The notes under the pieces were generated by a model. The model made no database searches, was not told the DNA's origin, and saw only the letters and a program-made list of their open reading frames with translations. From positions 1-64,000 of the forward strand of contig OZ244993.1 in the NCBI GenBank assembly GCA_965223485.1: a stretch of DNA of 64,000 nt, written 5' to 3'. This document shows positions 27,972-38,278 of this stretch, in pieces (the first letter of the stretch is position 1; every line of letters begins with the position of its first letter). The DNA is from VXPQ01 sp965223485. GTDB taxonomy: Bacteria; Bacteroidota; Rhodothermia; Rhodothermales; VXPQ01. The position numbers and the translations under genes are program-made.

Positions 27972-30900
27972 TTATTGCAATGCGCTCTTCGGGGTTGTTC
28001 TCCCTTCTTTTTCCCCGGCAGCGCCTATGTCTCTTCCCGGCGCATTCCACTCAACGGATGTGGGCTCGGGTACTCGACTCGATCCCCAAGGCGCAAATCG
28101 TAAAAACACCACCTCTTCCTCAGGCATACGATCCAGCGGCACGCGCACCCGGCTGCGCGTGTACACCAGCGTCTCCCGGCGGCCCAGCTCGCGGCCCTGC
28201 CCGTCGTACGCCACCACCTCGCCCGCAAAAGGACGATCCTGCGTCTCCAGCAAAAACGTCGCGGACATGGAAACCCCATACGACAACGACAACAGCCGAG
28301 CCCGTAGCTGAGACGCGCCTTCGCCGGGTACGTACACACCCGGAACGCGCATCGTCACGCGAGCCGTCCTCTCTCCCGTAACCTCCTCCGGCATACGGTC
28401 CGAACGCACGTACTGACGAGGAGATGACACCACATCGAAAAACGCCGCGTAGCCCTTCTCCGACATAGCCGCAAGCGCTCCCTCCTTCACCCCGTAACGC
28501 ACCAGACCCTTCTCTCCGGGCATCAAGACCAACACGCCCGGATGTATGTCCACCACCTTCGACAAATCGCCCAGACGAGAACCATCGGGCGACTCTATCA
28601 CTACTTCCCGCCCATTCTCCGTCGCCTCCGTATACCCGAATCGAGCAGACACCGACACCTCCAGCGGAATGAGCGACGGATTCGACAGCTCGAACGCGCC
28701 GTTGGGCTTCCCTTCCGTCAAAAACGCAACGTCCGGGTAGATGCTAAGACTCTGATCCTCCGTCAAGCCGGCGGGAACCTCCCGCGACGTGCTGAAGCGA
28801 ACCCCTCCGGGGCCTATCGTGATCACGCGCTGCGAAGGAACGACCGTCACTTCGACCTCGACCGAGTGCGTCTCTTCGCGCTCGCCCGAACGAAGAACGA
28901 TGTCCATAGCGCCCGCATACCGGCCCGAAGGCGCGTCCGTAAGGTCCAGCTCGCCTCCGAAGCGAAGAAGGCGGCAGGCGCCCTCCGTAAGCGTCGCCTC
29001 CGTATACAGCCCGCCTATCGCCTGAGAAGAAAGCTGCTCGCACGACTCCGCAAAGGACCAGGAAGGAGAAAGAACGAGCGAAGACGGCCCGGCAGCGCCC
29101 TCGCGCTTCAGAAGAACCGGAGCGATGACCTCTATGGACAGGTCCATCTCCCCGTTCTCGTCGAACGATGCGCCGCCGCCCGGCGAAAGCGTCATGCGCC
29201 CCGCATGGTACGGACCCGATACGCGCGTCGATATCTGATCCGTCAGCGGATCGAGCGACGCCTCGGTCTGTGACGACTGCACCCCGAAACGCAAGGACGA
29301 TGCGCTTACCGTTACGCCAAGAGCCGACGGATCCGAAGGCGCCCGCGAGGAAGACTCCGCTACGGCAGGCAAAGGATCGGCGGGGGGCTCTTCTGCGGGA
29401 GGCGAAACAGGATCCGGGGCAGGCGTCCGTATCCGGTCGAGCACCGTTACGGTAACGTCCGCCGCAGCGTCTTTCGCATTCGCCGCAGAGACGGTCAAAA
29501 GGTACTCGTAGGTCTCGTCTTCTTCCACCTCTTCCGGTACATGGAACGTCGGAGAAGCAGTGTCCCCAGCACTCAATAGCGACGTGTCCGGCGTATCGCC
29601 CCGAGCCGTCCACGCGTACGTATACTGCGGGTCGTCGCCCGGAGCCCCGGACGCCGAGCAGTCGAAAGTAACGTCCTCCGATCCCTCGTACACCGAACCG
29701 GGGTCCGCGCACGCGAGCGCAAGCGCACCCTTGTTCAGCACCGTCACCGTCACCTCAGCCGTCGCGTCTTCTACGTTCTCCGCAGAGACGGTCAGCAGGT
29801 ACTCGTAGGTCTCGTCTTCTTCCACCTCTTCCGGCACATAGAACGTCGGAGAAGCAGTGTCCCCAGCACTCAATAGCGCCGTGTCCGGCGTATCGCCCCG
29901 AGCCGCCCACGCGTACGTATACTGCGGGTTGTCGCCTGGAGCCCCCGACGCCGAGCAGTCGAACGCGATGTCTGCCGATCCCTCGTATACCGAACCGGGG
30001 TCCGCGCATATAACGGCAAGAGCGCCACTGTTCAGCACCGTCACCGTTACCTCCGCCGTCGCGTCTTCTGCGTTCTCCGCAGAGACGGTCAGCAGATACT
30101 CGTACCTCGTGGTCTCGTCCACCTCGTCCGGCACGTCGAATGTCGGGGTGGGACCGTCCGCAGCACTGAGCAGCGCCGTATCCGGCGTATCGCCCCGAGC
30201 CGTCCATGCATACGTGTACTCGGGATCGTCGCCCGGAGCCCCGGATGCCGAGCAGTCGAACGCGATGTCTTCCGATCCCTCGTACACCGGAGAAGGCATC
30301 GCGCATACCACGCGCAGCGCTCCCACATTCAACACCGTCACCGTCACATCCGCCGAAGCGTCTTCCGCATTCTCCGCCGAGACGGTCAGCAGGTATTCGT
30401 ACGTCGTCGTCTCGTCCAACGCATCCGGTACGTAGAACGTCGGCGAAGCGATGTCCACCCCACTGAGCAGATCCGTATTTGTCGTCGCGCCTATGGCCGT
30501 CCAGGCGTATTCGTAGGCAGAGCCCGCAGGCGCCCCCGAAGCCGAGCAGTCCAGAGCGAAGTTCTCCGATCCCTCGTACACCGAACCCGGATTCGCGCAT
30601 ATAACGGCAAGCGCACCGCGGTTCAGCACCGTCACCGTAACCTCCGCCGAAGCGGACTCCGCATTCGCTGCAGAGACGGTCAGCAGGTACTCGTACGTCG
30701 TCGTCTCGTCCAACGCATCCGGTACCGCGAATGTCGGGGAGGCGATGTCCGCCCCGCTAAGCAGATCCGTATTTGTCGTAGAGCCTATGGCCGTCCAGGC
30801 GTATTCGTAGGCAGAGCCCGCAGGCGCCCCCGAAGCCGAGCAGTCCAGAGCGAAGTTCTCCGATCCCTCGTACACCGAACCGGGGTCCGCGCATATAACG

Positions 30901-33900
30901 GCAAGCGCACCCTTGTTCAGCACCGTCACCGTAACCTCCGCCGAACCGGACTCCGCATTCGCTGCAGAGACGGTCAGCAGGTACTCGTACGTTTCGTCCT
31001 CTGCAACTTCATCCGGTACATAGAATGTTGGCGAGGCGATGTCCGCCCCGCTAAGCAGATCCGTATTTGTCGTAGAGCCTATGGCCGTCCAGGCGTATTC
31101 GTAGGCAGAGCCCGCAGGAGCCCCCGACGCCGAGCAGTCGAACGCGATGTCTGCCGATCCCTCGTACACCGAACCCGGATCCGCGCACGCGAGCGCAAGC
31201 GCACCCCGGTTCAGCACCGTCACCGTCACCTCCGCCGTTGCGGACTCCGCATTCGCCGCGCTCGCCGTAAGCAGGTACTCGTAGGTCGTCGTAGCGTCCA
31301 CTTCCTCTGGTACGTAGAACATTGGAGAAGCAATGTCCGCAGCGCTCAATCGGGACGTATTTGTCGTTGAGCCTCTGGCCGTCCAGGCGTACGCATAATC
31401 GACGTTGTCCCCCGTATCCCCTGAAATCGAGCAGTCCAAAGCGAAGTCCGCCGAACCCTCGTACACCAGGGGAGGCGATGCGCAAACGAGCGCAATGGAT
31501 CCGAGGTTAAGCACCTTCACCGTCACTTCCGCCGTTGCGGACTCCGCATTCTCCGCCGAAACCGTCAAAAGGTACTCGTACGTTTCGTCCTCGTCCACCT
31601 CCTCCGGTACGTCGAATGTCGGGGTGGGACCGTCCGCACCGGCAACAAGCAGATCCGTATTCGTCGTTGAGCCTCTGGCCATCCAGGCGTATTCGTACTC
31701 GGAACCCCCGGGCGCGCCCGAAGCCGCGCAGTCCAGGGCGAAGTCCGCAGACCCCTCGTGCACCGGAGAAGGCGTCGCGCACGCAACATACAACGCCTTC
31801 TTGTTCAGCACCGTCACGGTAACGTCGGCGCTGGCGGGATCCGCATTCGCCGCCGAGACGGTCAGTGTATACTCGTACGTCTCGTCCTCGTCCACTTGCT
31901 CCGGTACGTAGAACGTCGGAGAGGCGATCTCCGTGGCGCTCAATCGGGCCGTGTTCGCCGTACTGCCCCGCGCCGTCCATTCGTACGCGTAGTCGGAGCC
32001 AGCAGGAACGCCCGAAGCCGAGCAATCCAGAGCGAAGTCCTCCGAGCCCTCATAGACCGAAGGCGGATCCACACATACCACGCTCAAGGCGCCCCGGTTA
32101 AGCACCGTAACGGTAACGTCGGCGCTGGCGGGATCCGCATTCTCCGCTGAGACGGTCAGCGTGTACTCGTATGTCTCGTCCTCTGCAACTTCATCCGGTA
32201 CATAGAATGTTGGCGAGGCGATGTCCGCCCCGCTAAGCAGATCCGTATTTGTCGTTGAGCCTATGGCCGTCCAGGCGTATTCGTAGGCAGAGCCCGCAGG
32301 AGCCCCCGATGCCGAACAGTCGAACGCGATGTCTGCCGATCCCTCGTACACCGAACCGGGGGCCGCGCATATAACGGCAAGAGCGCCCCGGTTAAGCACC
32401 GTAACGGTCACCTCAGCCGAAGCAGACTCCGCATTCTCCGCGCTCGCCGTAAGCAGGTACTCGTACGTCGTCGTCTCCTCCAACGCATCCGGCACGTAGA
32501 ACGTCGGGGAGGCGATGTCCGCAGCGCTAAGCAGATCCGTATTCGTCGTTGAGCCTATGGCCGTCCACTCGTACGTATAATCGACGTTGTCCCCCGTATC
32601 CCCTGAAATCGAGCAGTCCAGCGCAAAGTCCGCCGAACCCTCGTACACCAGGGGAGGCGATGCGCAAACGAGCGCAATGGATCCGAGGTTAAGCACCTTC
32701 ACCGTCACTTCCGCCGTTGCGGACTCCGCATTCTCCGCCGAGACGGTCAGCGTGTATTCGTACGTCTCGTCCTCGTCCACCTCCTCCGGCACGGCAAACG
32801 TCGGAGAAGCGATGTCCGCAGCGCTCAATCGGGCCGTGTTCGCCGTACCGTTGCTGGCCGTCCACTCATATTCGTAGGTGGAACCCCCGGGAGCGCCCGA
32901 GGCCGCGCAGTCCAGGGCGAAGTCCTCCGATCCCTCGTACACCGGAGAAGGCGTCGCGCACGCAACATCCAATGTCTTCTTGTTCAGTACTTTCACCGTA
33001 ACATCCTCTGTCGCGGACTCCGCATTATCGGCGCTTACCGTCAGCGTATATTCGTATGTTTCGTCGCTGTCCACCTCCTCCGGTACCTCGAACGTCGGCT
33101 TCTCAACGGTCGTACTACTCAACCTGCTCGTGTCGCCGCCGCCCTGCGCCGTCCATTCGTACGCGTAGGCGGAGCCCGCAGGAGCGCCCGACGCCGCGCA
33201 GTCCAGAGCGAAATCCTCCGATCCCTCATACACCGGAGAAGGCGTCGCGCACGCAACGCTAAGCGCTCCCTTGTTCAGTACTTTCACTGTAACGTCGGCG
33301 CTGGCGGGATCCGCATTCTCCGCCGAAACCGTCAGCAGGTATTCGTACGTTTCGTCCTCGTCCACTTCCTCCGGCACGGCAAACGTCGGAGAAGGATCGT
33401 CCGTATTGCTTAAGAGCGACAGGTCAGGAGTCGCGCCCCGAGGCTCCCAAACGTATGTATAGATAGAACCCGCAGGCGCGCCCGAGGCCGAGCAAGCAAA
33501 AGCAAAATCGGCAGCACCCTCGTATACAGAACCCGGATCCGCGCACGTAACGGTGATAACCGGCCTCTTCAACACGGTTACGGTAACATCTTCGGTAACG
33601 TCAGCAGCCCCGCTGGCCGACAGCGTCACCGTGTAGTCGTAGTCCGTGTCCGCATCTACGTTGTCCGGCGGCGTGAACGTCGGGGCGTAACCGTCCGCGC
33701 CGCTCAACCGATTCGCGACATCCGTGCCCGTCCACGAATACGCCGCGTCCGAAGGCGCGTTCGTCACCGAACAATCCAGCGTAATATCGTCCGCGCCCTC
33801 GTACACCGAGGTATCGTTACACGTAACAAAAGGACGCGGCGCATCCGTGTGCAGCACCGTCACTGTAACCTCGGCCCTGCCGTCTTCCGCATTCTCGGCG

Positions 33901-36900
33901 CTCGCCGTTACCGTGTACGTATACGTCGTGTTTTGCGGCACATCGTAAGGCACGTCGAATGTCGGCGTTTCCGTATCGTGATTCTCAAGACGAGTAGTTG
34001 GAGACCATGACCACGTATACTGCGGATCGTCCCCCGGAGCACCCGACGCCGAGCACTCCAGTTCAATGTCGGCCGAACCCTCGTACACGGGATCGGGATC
34101 CGCGCACGTAACAGCGATTGCAGGCCTTGGCAGCACTCTTATCGTAATATCCTGGCTCGCGTACAAGTCTAACGTTAGCGGCGCACATCCCCCAGGACAT
34201 CGGCCTCTCCAAACCCCCAGAGTGTACTTGTAGGTCGTAGGGCTATTCACTGTTGCAGGCATGCGGAACGTCCTCGACCCGTATCCGGTCCCGGTCAATC
34301 CCTGCGGCCTCGGCACCCCCGGTGGCCAGCCGCTCGCGGAGATGGTATGGGGAAAGCCATCGGCGCTCCAGCGCGCCCACAACCACCGGAAGACGCCACT
34401 ACCAACCGGCCTGCTCGAGAACTCACAACTCAATTCAATGTCGTCCGATCCGGCGTACCTTTCAAAATAGGTTCCGTTACAAACCATCTCGCCGGGAAGA
34501 CCCGTGTCGAGCACCGTCACCGTCACCTCTTCCGTTGCCGATTCCGCGTTCTCCGCCGAGACGGTCAGCCTGTACTCGTACGTCACGTTTCTCGTAATAA
34601 AGGGCGGCGCTCTGAAGGTAGGCGAAGAAATGTCCGTCGCGCTAAGGCGCTGAATGTGCCAATTGTCCGGCGGACTCCCCCGGGCCGTCCAGACATAGTC
34701 GTAGGCGGAACCCGAAGGCGCGCCCGACGCCGAGCAGTCCAGCGTGGTATACCCCGAACCCTCGTACACCTCGTACGGATTGCCGGCGCAATCTACGTCG
34801 ATCGCAGGCTTGTTCAGTACGGTTACCGTAACGTCTTCGCTGGCCTGCTCGACGCCGGCGGCCGACAGCGTCACCGTGTAATCGTAGTCCGTGTTTGCAC
34901 TTACACTAACCGGCACGGCAAATGTCGGAGTGAGACTACTCGTGTCCGTCAACCGATCGGCGACGTCCGTGCCCGTCCAACTGTACGCAGCATCCGACGG
35001 CGCGTTCGTCACCGTACAGTCCAGCGTAAAACCGGCCGCACCCTCGTAGACCTCGGAATCATTGCAGGTGATGGAGGGAGGAGGCGCCGTATCCGTGTCG
35101 AGCACCGTCACCGTAACGTTGGCGGTCTCATCGTCCGCATTCTCCGCCGTAGCCGTCACCGCGTACGTATACGTCGTGTCTTGCTCTACACTGCCAGGTA
35201 CAGCGAACGTGGGCGTACCCGTATCGTGATCCGTAAGACGGGTATTCGGAGACCATGACCACGTATATGAAGAGCCCCTCGGAGCCCCCGACGCCTCGCA
35301 CTCCAGTTCAATGTCGGCCGATCCCTCGTACACCTCGTAGGAGCTTTCGCACATGACCGTTATATCTATGTCCCACACTATCAGATCAACCCACGCTACA
35401 GCGTCATCCGCGTTCGCGGCGCTCACGGTCAGCGTATACGAGTACCTCTCGTCCTCGTCCACCGCATCCGGTACGTCAAACGTCGGAACTTCTATGTCCG
35501 CCGCGCTGAGCAGCGCCGTATCCGGCGTACCGTTCCGAGCCGTCCATGCGTACGTGTAACCGACAGGCCCTCCTTCCCATCCGCTTGCACAAGCGCGTAG
35601 TGGATAATCCCGGCTGCCTTCAACAAGACCTAATGTTGTTAGAAAATGGCTTAACATTCCGGGTACTGACGGGCAATAGATATCCGGCTTCTCCAATACC
35701 GTTACGGTAACGTCTTCGCTGGCCTGCTCGACGCCGCCGACCGTCATCGTCACCGTGTAGTAATAGTCCTTATCCGCCTCGTCCGGCTCGTCGATATCGC
35801 CCGGCGCCGAAAATGTGGGAGTAATGCCGTCCGTACCGCTCAACCGATCGGCGACGTCCGTGCCCGTCCAGCTGTACGCAGCATCCGACGGCGCGTTCGT
35901 CACCGAACAGTCCAGCGTAATATCGTCCGCACCCTCGTACACCTCGCTATCTGCGCATGTAAGCGAAAGGGGCGCCTTTATCTGAATCTGCACCGAAGCG
36001 TCGTCCGCGTTCTCTGCGCTCACTGTCAGCATATACGAGTAATACGAGTACGTCCCGATGACGAGGTCGCTCTCTACCTCGTCCGGCACGTAAAACGTCG
36101 GAACTTCTATGTTCGCCGCGCTAAGCAGGTCGGTGTTCGCCGTGCCGAGGGAGGACAAAGCCGTCCATGCGTACGCGTAAACGGCGCCAGCGCCCGGGGC
36201 GCCTGTCCATACACCGTACGGACAAAAGCGTAATGGAAACTCCCGGGTACTTTCATGCAAGGTGAATACAATTACTACTCTTCTCGGTGCAGAACAATAG
36301 ATATCCGGCTTCTCCAGCACGGTCACCATAACGTCCTCGCTGGCCTGCTCGACGCCTCCGGCGGTCATCGTCACCGTATACTCGTAGTCCTTATTCGCAC
36401 CGTCCACCTCATCGATATCGCCCGGCGGCGCGAACGTCGGTTGCAGAATAGTCGTACTGCTCAGGTCGTTCGTATTCGATGTACTGCCCCGCACCGCCCA
36501 CGCGTACGTAGCGCCCGTCGGCTCGTTCGCCACCGAACAGTCCAGCGTGAAATTGCCCGTGCCTTCGTACGCCTCCGCATCCGAACAGGTAATGGAGGGA
36601 GGAGGCGCCGTATCCGTGTCGAGCACCGTCACCCTAACCTCGGCAGCGCCGTCGTCTGCATTCTCCGCGCTCGCCGTTACCGTGTACGTCCAGGTCGTAT
36701 TCCGGTCTACATCGTCCGGCGCGTCGAACGTGGGCGTAGCCGTATTGCGACCCGTCAGATTGTCGGTCGGAGACCATGACCACGTATAGTCCGGATCGTC
36801 CCCCGGAGCGCCGGACACCGTGCAATCCAGATCGAAATCCGCATCACCCTCGTCCACCTCGTACGGATCGCCGGCGCAATCTACGTCGATCGCAGGCTTG

Positions 36901-38234
36901 TTCAGCACGGTTATCCTGACATCGTCGCTGGCAAACAGGCTGTAAGGATCAGGCCCCCCCGGCGATGTCCAGATTGCTATCGTGTACTCGTAGATCTCGT
37001 CCGCATCCACCGAATCAGGTGCATCGAAAATTGCGTCATATCCCCTATGCCTCAGCTTTGGAGTCGAAGACGCATCTTGCGGCGGAGCAACCTGCTCGCC
37101 GAGACGCGACCATCTCAGCCATACGTTCACATTAAACGGCCCATTCCCATCGCAGTCCAACAAAAGGTCCTCCGCTCCCTCGTACACACTGTAGGGGCTA
37201 TCGTCACAAGTGACGCCAGCCGAAGAATCCGCATCGCCAACCGCCTCGCCTCCGCTGACCCTGACCGTCACTCTTCTGCGCGCCGTGCGGGGCGTCCCCG
37301 AAGCCTGCGACGTCATGCTCGCTATGTAATGGTACTCCTCGCCCGCACTGCCGGCAGGAGCCGTAAACAGCGCAGACGACAGGTCCGTCGCATCCAGAAG
37401 CGACGTGCTCGCACCCCAAAGACCCTCCCACTCCCACAATATCGACGCCCCGTCCTCGTCGTAGTCCATACGATGCGACAACGGATCCGCCCCCTCGCAA
37501 TCGAGCGAAACCGTCTCGCCCTCCTCAACCGCTACCTCCAGGGGACAATACACGCTCGGACGACTGCCCGATACGTACACCTCCACTTCCCGCCACGACG
37601 AAAGACCCGTAGCACGAGACGTCGCCGTCAAGCGGTACCGGTAAAGAAACGTCGTCTCCCCCGAATAAAACGACTCCAGCGTCTCGTACGCCGGAATCTC
37701 CGGAGCCACTACCGACGGGTTCGGCGCATCCTCGGGTATCAAACGAGGATTGTCCAGGTAGTCCCGCGTCGTACTTCCTGCAGGCTCCCACGAATATTCG
37801 AGATACTCCTCTCCCGAAGCGTCCCATGCATGACACTCGACCTGTCCCGTCTCGAGCTCCTCCAGAAAAATAGCCGCGGGACACTCCAGACGAGGAGGCG
37901 TCCGCCAGGCAGGACCGGAAGGCTCGCCCGGGCGCGCTTCTGCTTCCGGACCGAATCCGAAAGGATCCGGCGTCTTCTCCCGAGGCGCGCAGCTTTCCCC
38001 GAACTCGTCGGGAACCGTAAAAGGATCGCACTCCCGCACAACGGGCGCCTTCGCCGATTCCTCCGCAACGCCGCCCTTTACCGGAAAACCCTCTTCCCGG
38101 ATAACCTGACCCTGCGCCGAAGAAACGCAGAGCAGCCCCGCAACGGCAAGCACGCACGCCAGGCGCCGAAACGCGATGGCGTTGCAGAAACTGCGATCGC
38201 CGTCAAACAGGATAACGGGGCGGGGATCGTTCAT
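27972..38234 (-). CDS. Giant multi-Ig-like surface protein C (paralog 3 of 4, largest)
   Basis: A 3420-residue exported protein, second gene of the D-C pair. The start is the ATG at 38234, with AAGG 8 nt upstream and 44 bp after the stop of D; the frame extends to 38396 only because it overlaps D in another frame. Residues 1-20 (MNDPRPVILFDGDRSFCNAI) are the DUF393 fragment, then FRRLACVLAVAGLLCVSSAQGQ. It has an N-cap (to about 329), about 26 further Ig/PKD-like domains (330-2932, the longest array of the four), and a C-cap (2933-3420) ending PKSALQ. One N-proximal unit (NGTYFERYAGSDDIELSC) is shared with A and D but absent from B. Function unknown; secreted adhesin or stalk-like role inferred. 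Confidence 0.86.
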   Translation of the reverse strand: MNDPRPVILFDGDRSFCNAIAFRRLACVLAVAGLLCVSSAQGQVIREEGFPVKGGVAEESAKAPVVRECDPFTVPDEFGESCAPREKTPDPFGFGPEAEARPGEPSGPAWRTPPRLECPAAIFLEELETGQVECHAWDASGEEYLEYSWEPAGSTTRDYLDNPRLIPEDAPNPSVVAPEIPAYETLESFYSGETTFLYRYRLTATSRATGLSSWREVEVYVSGSRPSVYCPLEVAVEEGETVSLDCEGADPLSHRMDYDEDGASILWEWEGLWGASTSLLDATDLSSALFTAPAGSAGEEYHYIASMTSQASGTPRTARRRVTVRVSGGEAVGDADSSAGVTCDDSPYSVYEGAEDLLLDCDGNGPFNVNVWLRWSRLGEQVAPPQDASSTPKLRHRGYDAIFDAPDSVDADEIYEYTIAIWTSPGGPDPYSLFASDDVRITVLNKPAIDVDCAGDPYEVDEGDADFDLDCTVSGAPGDDPDYTWSWSPTDNLTGRNTATPTFDAPDDVDRNTTWTYTVTASAENADDGAAEVRVTVLDTDTAPPPSITCSDAEAYEGTGNFTLDCSVANEPTGATYAWAVRGSTSNTNDLSSTTILQPTFAPPGDIDEVDGANKDYEYTVTMTAGGVEQASEDVMVTVLEKPDIYCSAPRRVVIVFTLHESTREFPLRFCPYGVWTGAPGAGAVYAYAWTALSSLGTANTDLLSAANIEVPTFYVPDEVESDLVIGTYSYYSYMLTVSAENADDASVQIQIKAPLSLTCADSEVYEGADDITLDCSVTNAPSDAAYSWTGTDVADRLSGTDGITPTFSAPGDIDEPDEADKDYYYTVTMTVGGVEQASEDVTVTVLEKPDIYCPSVPGMLSHFLTTLGLVEGSRDYPLRACASGWEGGPVGYTYAWTARNGTPDTALLSAADIEVPTFDVPDAVDEDERYSYTLTVSAANADDAVAWVDLIVWDIDITVMCESSYEVYEGSADIELECEASGAPRGSSYTWSWSPNTRLTDHDTGTPTFAVPGSVEQDTTYTYAVTATAENADDETANVTVTVLDTDTAPPPSITCNDSEVYEGAAGFTLDCTVTNAPSDAAYSWTGTDVADRLTDTSSLTPTFAVPVSVSANTDYDYTVTLSAAGVEQASEDVTVTVLNKPAIDVDCAGNPYEVYEGSGYTTLDCSASGAPSGSAYDYVWTARGSPPDNWHIQRLSATDISSPTFRAPPFITRNVTYEYRLTVSAENAESATEEVTVTVLDTGLPGEMVCNGTYFERYAGSDDIELSCEFSSRPVGSGVFRWLWARWSADGFPHTISASGWPPGVPRPQGLTGTGYGSRTFRMPATVNSPTTYKYTLGVWRGRCPGGCAPLTLDLYASQDITIRVLPRPAIAVTCADPDPVYEGSADIELECSASGAPGDDPQYTWSWSPTTRLENHDTETPTFDVPYDVPQNTTYTYTVTASAENAEDGRAEVTVTVLHTDAPRPFVTCNDTSVYEGADDITLDCSVTNAPSDAAYSWTGTDVANRLSGADGYAPTFTPPDNVDADTDYDYTVTLSASGAADVTEDVTVTVLKRPVITVTCADPGSVYEGAADFAFACSASGAPAGSIYTYVWEPRGATPDLSLLSNTDDPSPTFAVPEEVDEDETYEYLLTVSAENADPASADVTVKVLNKGALSVACATPSPVYEGSEDFALDCAASGAPAGSAYAYEWTAQGGGDTSRLSSTTVEKPTFEVPEEVDSDETYEYTLTVSADNAESATEDVTVKVLNKKTLDVACATPSPVYEGSEDFALDCAASGAPGGSTYEYEWTASNGTANTARLSAADIASPTFAVPEEVDEDETYEYTLTVSAENAESATAEVTVKVLNLGSIALVCASPPLVYEGSADFALDCSISGDTGDNVDYTYEWTAIGSTTNTDLLSAADIASPTFYVPDALEETTTYEYLLTASAENAESASAEVTVTVLNRGALAVICAAPGSVYEGSADIAFDCSASGAPAGSAYEYAWTAIGSTTNTDLLSGADIASPTFYVPDEVAEDETYEYTLTVSAENADPASADVTVTVLNRGALSVVCVDPPSVYEGSEDFALDCSASGVPAGSDYAYEWTARGSTANTARLSATEIASPTFYVPEQVDEDETYEYTLTVSAANADPASADVTVTVLNKKALYVACATPSPVHEGSADFALDCAASGAPGGSEYEYAWMARGSTTNTDLLVAGADGPTPTFDVPEEVDEDETYEYLLTVSAENAESATAEVTVKVLNLGSIALVCASPPLVYEGSADFALDCSISGDTGDNVDYAYAWTARGSTTNTSRLSAADIASPMFYVPEEVDATTTYEYLLTASAANAESATAEVTVTVLNRGALALACADPGSVYEGSADIAFDCSASGAPAGSAYEYAWTAIGSTTNTDLLSGADIASPTFYVPDEVAEDETYEYLLTVSAANAESGSAEVTVTVLNKGALAVICADPGSVYEGSENFALDCSASGAPAGSAYEYAWTAIGSTTNTDLLSGADIASPTFAVPDALDETTTYEYLLTVSAANAESASAEVTVTVLNRGALAVICANPGSVYEGSENFALDCSASGAPAGSAYEYAWTAIGATTNTDLLSGVDIASPTFYVPDALDETTTYEYLLTVSAENAEDASADVTVTVLNVGALRVVCAMPSPVYEGSEDIAFDCSASGAPGDDPEYTYAWTARGDTPDTALLSAADGPTPTFDVPDEVDETTRYEYLLTVSAENAEDATAEVTVTVLNSGALAVICADPGSVYEGSADIAFDCSASGAPGDNPQYTYAWAARGDTPDTALLSAGDTASPTFYVPEEVEEDETYEYLLTVSAENVEDATAEVTVTVLNKGALALACADPGSVYEGSEDVTFDCSASGAPGDDPQYTYAWTARGDTPDTSLLSAGDTASPTFHVPEEVEEDETYEYLLTVSAANAKDAAADVTVTVLDRIRTPAPDPVSPPAEEPPADPLPAVAESSSRAPSDPSALGVTVSASSLRFGVQSSQTEASLDPLTDQISTRVSGPYHAGRMTLSPGGGASFDENGEMDLSIEVIAPVLLKREGAAGPSSLVLSPSWSFAESCEQLSSQAIGGLYTEATLTEGACRLLRFGGELDLTDAPSGRYAGAMDIVLRSGEREETHSVEVEVTVVPSQRVITIGPGGVRFSTSREVPAGLTEDQSLSIYPDVAFLTEGKPNGAFELSNPSLIPLEVSVSARFGYTEATENGREVVIESPDGSRLGDLSKVVDIHPGVLVLMPGEKGLVRYGVKEGALAAMSEKGYAAFFDVVSSPRQYVRSDRMPEEVTGERTARVTMRVPGVYVPGEGASQLRARLLSLSYGVSMSATFLLETQDRPFAGEVVAYDGQGRELGRRETLVYTRSRVRVPLDRMPEEEVVFLRFAPWGSSRVPEPTSVEWNAPGRDIGAAGEKEGRTTPKSALQ
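29436..37245 (-). repeat. Ig/PKD-like repeat array of gene C (about 26 domains)
   Basis: Tandem 288-297-bp units. Near the C-cap several are almost identical: units around 29560 and 29857 are 297 bp apart, and a unit with SAYEYAWTAIGS recurs four times between about 30450 and 32400. N-proximal units are longer and more divergent. Confidence 0.85.
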
Positions 38235-38278
38235 CGGATCGGCCTTACATGGCGATCGACTCTGAGATATCCAACGGT
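38175..38278 (-). other. D-C junction: 44-bp spacer with RBS plus DUF393 5' fragment fused to gene C
   Basis: Same structure as the B-A junction. The 44-bp spacer holds AAGG 8 nt before the ATG at 38234, then come 20 DUF393 codons with DGDRSFCN in place of DGDCNFCN, and then the giant's signal peptide. The spacer also contains a minimal ATG-TAA start-stop. Confidence 0.8.
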
